From an uncultured Lachnospiraceae bacterium (lineage in GTDB: Bacteria; Bacillota; Clostridia; Lachnospirales; Lachnospiraceae): a stretch of DNA of 16,450 nucleotides. The stretch is from contig URDN01000051.1 in the NCBI GenBank assembly GCA_900546495.1, positions 1-16,450 of the forward strand, in the 5' to 3' direction. The position numbers were made by a program, and so were the translations under genes. Positions 11,872 to 16,450 of the stretch are shown here, piece by piece. Each line of letters starts with the position of its first letter. Position 1 is the stretch's first letter. The notes beneath the pieces are model-generated. The model was given only the letters and a program-made list of their open reading frames with translations. It was not told where the DNA came from and did not search any database.

Positions 11872-13227
11872 TTAAAAAGGAAACTTGAAATTTCCAAATT
11901 TACCGCCACGTTTACCTTTGCCCATCATGTTAGGCATCTGTTTCATCATTTTGCGAGCCTGCTCAAACTGTTTTACCAGCCGGTTGACTTCGCTGATATC
12001 CACACCGGCGCCAACCGCAATACGGCGTTTTCTGCTTGGATTGATCAGGTTTGGATCACCACGCTCCGCCGGAGTCATAGAATAGATAATCGCTTCGATT
12101 CGCGCCATCTTCTTCTCATCCATCGCATCTTCAATCTGTTTTAACTGTGCGCCGCCCATGCCCGGCATCATGCTCAGAACATTTGCGAAACCGCCCATCT
12201 TCTTCATCTGGCTCATGGAGTCCAGATAATCGTTAAATGTGAACTCTGCTTTTCGGAAACGTTTTTCCATATCAGCAGCTTTCTCATCGTCGATCTCCGC
12301 CTGTGCTTTCTCAATCAGAGTGAGCACATCTCCCATACCAAGAATTCTGGAAGCCATTCGATCCGGGTAAAACTGCTCCAGATCTGAAAGTTTCTCACCC
12401 ATACCTGCATACAGGATCGGTTTTCCGGTTACGGCACGAATAGAAAGTGCTGCACCGCCTCGGGTATCACCATCCAATTTTGTCAGGATCACACCGTCGA
12501 TTCCGATTTTCTCATCAAAGGTGCTTGCCACATTGACTGCATCCTGACCGGTCATGGCATCTACTACCAAAATGGTCTGTGCTACATCCACATTTTCTTT
12601 GATTTCAATCAGCTCGTCCATCATATCTTCATCCACATGAAGCCGACCGGCTGTATCAAGGATGATGATGTTGTTTCCGTTCTTTGCCGCATGCTCTACC
12701 GCTGCTTTTGCAATGTTGACCGGCTTGTGTCCGTCACCCATGGTAAATACTTCCACGCCCTGTTTTTCACCGTTGACCTGTAACTGCTGGATTGCAGCCG
12801 GCCGATAGACATCACAGGCAACCAGAAGTGGTTTCTTTCCTTTGAGTTTGAACTTTCCTGCAAGTTTTGCAGTTGTCGTTGTTTTACCGGCACCCTGAAG
12901 ACCAACCATCATAATAATCGTTGTCGCCTGTCCCGGACGAAGTTTGATCTCCGTTGTCTCTGAACCCATCAGGTTAACCATTTCCTCATTAACGATTTTG
13001 ATTACCATCTGTCCCGGATTCAGACCGTTCATTACATCTGCACCGATCGCACGTTCCTGTACAGATTTCACAAACTGCTTTACTACTTTAAAGTTTACAT
13101 CAGCTTCCAGTAAAGCCATCTTAACTTCCTTCAGCGCTGCCTTAACATCTGCTTCTGTCAGGCGACCTTTGCTTCGCAGGTTCTTAAATACGTTTTGCAG
13201 TTTTTCGGATAAGCTGTCAAATGCCAT
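11872..13227 (-). CDS. ffh: Signal recognition particle protein Ffh (SRP54)
   Basis: Ffh binds signal sequences of nascent membrane and secreted proteins together with SRP RNA and docks with FtsY. The 451-residue protein has the N domain (1-90), the G domain with P-loop GLQGAGKT (109-116), DTAGR (191-195) and TKLDGD (249-254), then the Met-rich M domain (about 300-435; MSQMKKMGGFANVLSMMPGM) ending in a Gly/Lys/Phe-rich tail. Length is typical. GGAGG lies about 10 nt before the ATG, inside the ylxM 3' end, so the two genes are probably coupled. An SRP RNA gene is not in this window. Confidence 0.98.
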   Translation of the reverse strand: MAFDSLSEKLQNVFKNLRSKGRLTEADVKAALKEVKMALLEADVNFKVVKQFVKSVQERAIGADVMNGLNPGQMVIKIVNEEMVNLMGSETTEIKLRPGQATTIIMMVGLQGAGKTTTTAKLAGKFKLKGKKPLLVACDVYRPAAIQQLQVNGEKQGVEVFTMGDGHKPVNIAKAAVEHAAKNGNNIIILDTAGRLHVDEDMMDELIEIKENVDVAQTILVVDAMTGQDAVNVASTFDEKIGIDGVILTKLDGDTRGGAALSIRAVTGKPILYAGMGEKLSDLEQFYPDRMASRILGMGDVLTLIEKAQAEIDDEKAADMEKRFRKAEFTFNDYLDSMSQMKKMGGFANVLSMMPGMGGAQLKQIEDAMDEKKMARIEAIIYSMTPAERGDPNLINPSRKRRIAVGAGVDISEVNRLVKQFEQARKMMKQMPNMMGKGKRGGKFGNFKFPF

Positions 13228-13229
13228 AC

Positions 13230-13574
13230 TTATAATTCCTCCAAAATCCGTCCGGAGATTTGATTAATCTCCTCCATCGTCTGTGCAATACAGTCCTCTT
13301 TATAATGAAGCGAAAGATCACGAATCTTGGAAATATCTTCTTTTGTCTTCCAGAACCGCTCTACCAGATGAAGCTTTTCTTCATAACCGGCAAGGATCTT
13401 ATCACATCTTTTTACCAGATCATGTACACCCTGACGACTGATTCCAAGCTCCTCAGCGATTTCGCTTAAGGACATATCGTTCAGCACAACATCTTCATAT
13501 ACATGTTTCTGATGCTCCGTGAGCAATTCTCCATAAAAATCATACAAAAAGACCTGACGTCCAATTTTCTCCAT
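13230..13574 (-). CDS. ylxM: YlxM family SRP-associated helix-turn-helix protein
   Basis: The 114-residue protein resembles sigma-70 region 4 (QKHVYEDVVLNDMSLSEIAEELGISRQGVHDLVKRC, about residues 20-58), followed by a helical tail. YlxM proteins are encoded immediately before ffh in Firmicutes and Mollicutes, as here (stop 2 nt before the ffh start). In Streptococcus the homologue modulates SRP assembly and its GTPase. The start at ATG 13574 is preferred because AAAGGTG lies 6 nt upstream; a GTG three codons earlier (13583) would overlap that motif. It is first gene of the cluster, with a promoter at 13591-13619. Confidence 0.93.
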   Translation of the reverse strand: MEKIGRQVFLYDFYGELLTEHQKHVYEDVVLNDMSLSEIAEELGISRQGVHDLVKRCDKILAGYEEKLHLVERFWKTKEDISKIRDLSLHYKEDCIAQTMEEINQISGRILEEL

Positions 13575-13590
13575 GTCAATCACCTTTGCT

Positions 13591-13619
13591 AGATTATCAC
13601 ACTTGTTTTACTCTGTCAA
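13591..13619 (-). promoter_or_regulatory. Promoter of ylxM-ffh cluster
   Basis: The minus strand has a perfect -35 TTGACA (13619-13614). At 17 nt is TAATCT (13596-13591, weak); GATAAT at 15 nt is a closer match to consensus but short-spaced. Either way initiation falls about 10 nt before the ribosome binding site. Confidence 0.65.
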
Positions 13620-13699
13620 GTATTTTTTCTTTACACTTATACGTTTTTTCTTTTTTCCGCTTCTTTCTATAGGAAAACTGAAAAAAAACAATTTTTTTC

Positions 13700-13728
13700 T
13701 TGACTTTAGCATGGTAAATTGTTAACAT
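13700..13728 (+). promoter_or_regulatory. Promoter of the amino acid ABC transporter operon
   Basis: The plus strand has -35 TTGACT (13700-13705), a 17-nt spacer and -10 TAACAT (13723-13728), preceded by A/T tracts that could act as an UP element. A set of related 8-mers covers the -10 (see 13707-13738). Confidence 0.65.
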
Positions 13729-13738
13729 GGTAGCATGT
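13707..13738 (+). promoter_or_regulatory. Possible operator: four related 8-mers over the -10 region
   Basis: The 32 bp read as consecutive TAGCATGG, TAAATTGT, TAACATGG, TAGCATGT. Units 1, 3 and 4 share TA(G/A)CATG, and TGTTAACA inside forms a perfect palindrome (13720-13727). The repeats overlap the spacer, the -10 and the likely start site, where a repressor would act. The regulator is unknown. Confidence 0.4.
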
Positions 13739-13773
13739 TCAAACAAAGAATTACCAGAGGAGAGAGAAAAAAG

Positions 13774-14616
13774 ATGAAAAAGAAATTATTAGCACTCGTT
13801 CTTGCTGCAGGTATGGCAGCTTCCATGGCTGCATGCGGAAATACAAACAGCAGCGGATCTGCTTCCGTAGATAACAAAGATGCTTCTGCCACAGCGGAAA
13901 ACCCAGACAGTGATCTGGCTTATGTCAAAGACAAAGGTACTTTAGTAGTAGGTATCACAGACTTTGAGCCAATGGATTACCAGGATGAAAACGGCAACTG
14001 GATTGGATTTGATGCTGATCTCGCATCTGCTTTTGCAGAAAGCCTTGGTGTTGATGTTGAATTTGTAGAAATTGACTGGGATAACAAGATCCTTGAGTTA
14101 GACGGTAAAACAATCGACTGTGTATGGAACGGCATGACATTAACGGATGAAGTAACAAGCTCTATGTCCTGCACAAACGCTTACTGCAACAATGCGCAGG
14201 TAGTCGTTGTTCCTTCCAGTGAGGCAGATAAATATCAGGATACAGACAGTTTAAAAGATCTGACATTTGCAGTTGAGTCCGGAAGTGCCGGTGAAGCGCA
14301 GGCAAATGAACTTGGTTTAAACTACACAGCTGTTACTGCTCAGTCTGATGCATTAATGGAAGTTGCCGCAGGAACTTCTGATGCTGCTATCATTGATTCC
14401 CTGATGGCAGGTGCAATGGTTGGCGAAGGCACAGGTTACGCAAACCTGACATACACCATCGGCTTAAATGATGAGGAATACGGTGTTGGTTTCAGAAAAG
14501 GTTCTGACCTGACAGAAGAATTAAATAACTTTTTCAAATCCAGCTATGCTGATGGTTCCATGGAGCAGATTGCCGAGAAATACGGTGTACAGGCTGCAGT
14601 TGTTGAGCAGAAATAA
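13774..14616 (+). CDS. Amino acid ABC transporter substrate-binding lipoprotein
   Basis: The 280-residue lipoprotein has signal MKKKLLALVLAAGMAASMAA with lipobox MAAC (C21 lipidated), an acidic/Ser-rich linker (22-48) and a family-3 solute-binding domain (about 52-275). It captures a polar amino acid outside the membrane and delivers it to the permease. Start chosen at 13774: GAGGAGAG lies 7 nt upstream; the longer in-frame ATG (13735) would add 13 charged residues before the signal peptide. The segment NGMTLTDEVTSSMSCTNAY (119-137) lacks the Arg that usually follows this motif and binds the ligand carboxylate, so specificity may differ from classic Gln/His/Arg binders. First gene of the operon. 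Confidence 0.92.
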   Translation: MKKKLLALVLAAGMAASMAACGNTNSSGSASVDNKDASATAENPDSDLAYVKDKGTLVVGITDFEPMDYQDENGNWIGFDADLASAFAESLGVDVEFVEIDWDNKILELDGKTIDCVWNGMTLTDEVTSSMSCTNAYCNNAQVVVVPSSEADKYQDTDSLKDLTFAVESGSAGEAQANELGLNYTAVTAQSDALMEVAAGTSDAAIIDSLMAGAMVGEGTGYANLTYTIGLNDEEYGVGFRKGSDLTEELNNFFKSSYADGSMEQIAEKYGVQAAVVEQK

Positions 14617-14774
14617 TCCTGCTATAGCCCAGCGGATATTTGCAATTGGCTTATGCTACTTGCTCATTAACCCAATAGCCACTTCGTAGCTTTATTTGGC
14701 TAAATACTTGTTTTGTTGAGAAATATTTGTTTGTTGAGATTTGTAAAAATAAATAGTGATTTTTAATTTAAGAC

Positions 14775-14797
14775 AGAGAGCGGAGTTTCCGCTCTTT
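14775..14797 (+). terminator. Possible attenuating terminator after the binding-protein gene
   Basis: The stem AGAGAGCGG/CCGCTCTTT (7 Watson-Crick pairs from AGAGCGG/CCGCTCT plus flanking weak pairs) with loop AGTTT is followed by a poor T run (TTGTT). Partial termination here would explain excess binding protein over permease, a common arrangement; the effect is inferred. Confidence 0.4.
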
Positions 14798-14813
14798 GTT
14801 GCGCATAAAAATA

Positions 14814-14879
14814 TACAGTTCACACGCTTCTCATTCAGGCATGAACATTACCTGAATACACATAATGCAGGAACTGTAA
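14814..14879. repeat. MITE-like element B (short form) inside the transporter operon
   Basis: The 66-bp element has perfect 8-bp terminal inverted repeats TACAGTTC/GAACTGTA, a flanking direct repeat TAAAAATA (14806-14813 and 14880-14887), and an inner stem ATTCAGG/CCTGAAT (14833-14839 with 14851-14857). Its first 14 bases equal those of element A (1692-1705), and its last 50 align without gaps to A 1805-1854 at about 37 of 50 positions, so B looks like A with about 99 bp of interior missing. It ends 30 bp before the permease start and is part of the operon mRNA. Confidence 0.6.
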
Positions 14880-14909
14880 TAAAAATACTTAGAGAAAGCA
14901 GGAACTATC

Positions 14910-15593
14910 ATGGATTTTTCACAGCAGCTGCCGATCGTCATTCATTCCTTAAACGTCGGCTTTTTACAGACATTAAAACTTTTTGCAATCACTCTGGTTG
15001 GCGCATGTCCGCTTGGTCTTGCAATCTGTTTCGGTTCCATGTCCCGCATCAAACCGGTCAGTGCTTTTTTTAAACTTCTGATCTGGGTTGTCCGCGGTAC
15101 CCCACTGATGATCCAATTACTGATCATCTACTTTTTCCCGGGACTGGTATTACATAACCCGATCTGGGGTGGCGGCGAAACCGGCCGTTTCCTTGCAGCA
15201 TCCGTATCCTTCATTTTAAACTACGCCTGCTACTTTTCTGAAATCTACCGTGGTGGAATTCAGAGCGTACCGGTCGGACAGGAAGAAGCCGGACTGGTTC
15301 TGGGCATGACAAAATCCCAGATTTTCTTCCGGGTAAAATTATTACAGATGGTAAAAAGAATCATCCCGCCAATGTCAAACGAAATACTGACACTGGTAAA
15401 AGATACTTCTCTTGCACGTATCATTGCATTACAGGAGATCATCTGGGCAGGACAGGCCTTTATGAAAGGATCTCAGGGTATTTCCGGACAGATCTGGCCG
15501 CTGTTCTTTACCGCTATCTACTATCTCATTTTCAACGGTATTTTGACGGTAGTGCTCGGAAAATTAGAAAAGAAACTGGATTATTTCAGATAA
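14910..15593 (+). CDS. Amino acid ABC transporter permease
   Basis: The 227-residue membrane protein belongs to the HisM/GlnP family of polar amino acid permeases. It has about five hydrophobic segments (roughly 15-42, 53-78, 93-110, 170-182, 188-215), the family motif VRGTPLMIQLLIIYF (61-75), and the cytoplasmic EAA loop (EEAGLVLGMTKSQIFFRVKL, about 125-144) that docks with the ATPase. Such permeases work as dimers. The ATG lies 6 nt after AGCAGGA. It is 293 bp after the binding-protein gene and 15 bp before the ATPase gene. Confidence 0.93.
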   Translation: MDFSQQLPIVIHSLNVGFLQTLKLFAITLVGACPLGLAICFGSMSRIKPVSAFFKLLIWVVRGTPLMIQLLIIYFFPGLVLHNPIWGGGETGRFLAASVSFILNYACYFSEIYRGGIQSVPVGQEEAGLVLGMTKSQIFFRVKLLQMVKRIIPPMSNEILTLVKDTSLARIIALQEIIWAGQAFMKGSQGISGQIWPLFFTAIYYLIFNGILTVVLGKLEKKLDYFR

Positions 15594-15608
15594 AAGGAGA
15601 AACTGATC

Positions 15609-16397
15609 ATGAAAATTTTAGAAGCAGAACATATATGCAAATCCTTTGGGCAGACCGAAGTACTGAAAGATATCAGCTTTTCTCTGGAAGAAAGCCAGGT
15701 ACTTTCCATTATCGGTTCTTCCGGAAGTGGAAAAACCACGCTCCTGCGCTGTCTGAACTTTTTAGAACGCCCGGACAAAGGCATTATCCGCGTCAAAGAC
15801 AAAACCGTCTTTGATGCAGCAAACCCGACAACCATGCAGGATGCGGAAATCCGCAAAAACCGTCTGCATTTTGGACTCGTTTTTCAGTCATTTAATCTCT
15901 TTCCTCAATATACAGCGCTGAAAAACGTTATGCTGGCAAAGGAATTGCTTGCAAAAGAACGTCCGGATTACAAAGCACACAAAAAAGAAATCCATGACGA
16001 AATCGAAGCACAGGCAGTCGGTCTGTTAAAACAGATGGGACTTTCCAAACGGATCAATAACTATCCGCATCAGCTGTCCGGTGGACAGTGTCAACGTGTG
16101 GCCATTGCCCGTGCACTGGCGATGCAGCCGGATATTCTATGCTTTGATGAGCCGACTTCTGCGCTCGATCCGGAGTTAACCGGAGAAGTATTGAAGGTTA
16201 TCAAAGAACTGGCAGAAACCAAGACAACCATGGTCATTGTAACACATGAGATGGCATTTGCCCGGGATGTGGCAGATCAGGTTATTTTCATGGATGATGG
16301 TTATATACTGGAGCAGGGTGATCCTTATCAGGTATTTGAACATCCGAAGGAAGAAAGAACACGACAGTTCCTCTCCCGCTTCCACGAAAGCGATTAA
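15609..16397 (+). CDS. Amino acid ABC transporter ATP-binding protein
   Basis: The 262-residue ATPase drives the importer (GlnQ/HisP type). Motifs are complete: Walker A GSSGSGKT (36-43), Q-loop Q93 in VFQSFNLFPQ, signature LSGGQ (156-160), Walker B ILCFDE (176-181), D-loop SALD and H-loop H213. It exceeds the usual 240 residues because of insertions at about 66-82 and 112-133. AGGAGA lies about 7 nt before the ATG, 15 bp after the permease stop, so the genes are co-transcribed. After its stop only 53 bp remain; an inverted repeat CTTGTT/AACAAG is present without a T tract, so no terminator is assigned. Confidence 0.96.
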   Translation: MKILEAEHICKSFGQTEVLKDISFSLEESQVLSIIGSSGSGKTTLLRCLNFLERPDKGIIRVKDKTVFDAANPTTMQDAEIRKNRLHFGLVFQSFNLFPQYTALKNVMLAKELLAKERPDYKAHKKEIHDEIEAQAVGLLKQMGLSKRINNYPHQLSGGQCQRVAIARALAMQPDILCFDEPTSALDPELTGEVLKVIKELAETKTTMVIVTHEMAFARDVADQVIFMDDGYILEQGDPYQVFEHPKEERTRQFLSRFHESD

Positions 16398-16450
16398 TTC
16401 TTGTTTGTCGTTTAAGGAACAAGATGAAAAAACTCCAATGCCGGCACGAC

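Noticed and set aside
13735..13773. Longer start of the binding protein at 13735
   Set aside because: It would put 13 charged residues before a standard lipoprotein signal peptide and lies at the expected transcription start; GAGGAGAG supports 13774.
16401..16422. Inverted repeat CTTGTT/AACAAG after the ATPase gene as the operon terminator
   Set aside because: It is followed by A-rich sequence on the plus strand instead of T; the real terminator may lie beyond the window.

Overview
The window looks like chromosomal core sequence from a moderate-GC Firmicute, most likely a gut Lachnospiraceae (Blautia/Dorea/Ruminococcus-like). This is inferred from gene order, protein style, AGGAGG-type ribosome binding sites, strong TTGACA/TATAAT promoters, and a CCA-less tRNA-Glu pair. 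No database search was possible.

Layout. (1) 1-195: two identical tandem tRNA-Glu(CTC) genes on the minus strand, the distal one cut by the window edge, behind a near-perfect sigma-A promoter. (2) 359-1650: the infC-rpmI-rplT operon (IF-3, L35, L20; minus strand), with a leader holding an intrinsic terminator and a competing antiterminator arm; infC appears to start at AUU. (3) 1651-2021: a non-coding stretch with a small MITE-like element flanked by an 8-bp direct repeat, then the leader of a PHP-family phosphoesterase gene (plus strand). (4) 2925-5287: a MATE efflux transporter and a maltose-O-acetyltransferase-like enzyme, both minus, with a possible 38-residue ORF between them. (5) 5448-13619: a long minus-strand information-processing cluster in transcriptional order ylxM-ffh-rpsP-khpA-rimM-trmD-rplS-lepB-rbgA-rnhB-yraN-pgeF. 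It covers protein targeting and export, ribosome assembly, tRNA/rRNA maturation, RNA:DNA hybrid repair and peptidoglycan quality control. Several internal terminators and promoters split it: a terminator just before rimM, a terminator plus structured leader before rplS, a strong terminator after rplS, and an extended -10 promoter before lepB. (6) 13700-16397: a plus-strand polar amino acid ABC transporter (lipoprotein binding protein, permease, ATPase), with a possible operator over the promoter and a hairpin-rich 293-bp gap between the first two genes that carries a second, shorter copy of the MITE-like element.

The gene content is ordinary. The interest lies in non-coding structure: the infC attenuator and AUU start, a possible pseudoknot masking the rplS ribosome binding site, the terminator before rimM, and two homologous MITE-like elements, one of them inside an operon. 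I found no CRISPR array, prophage, defence system or intact insertion sequence, and nothing that clearly amounts to a new multi-gene system.
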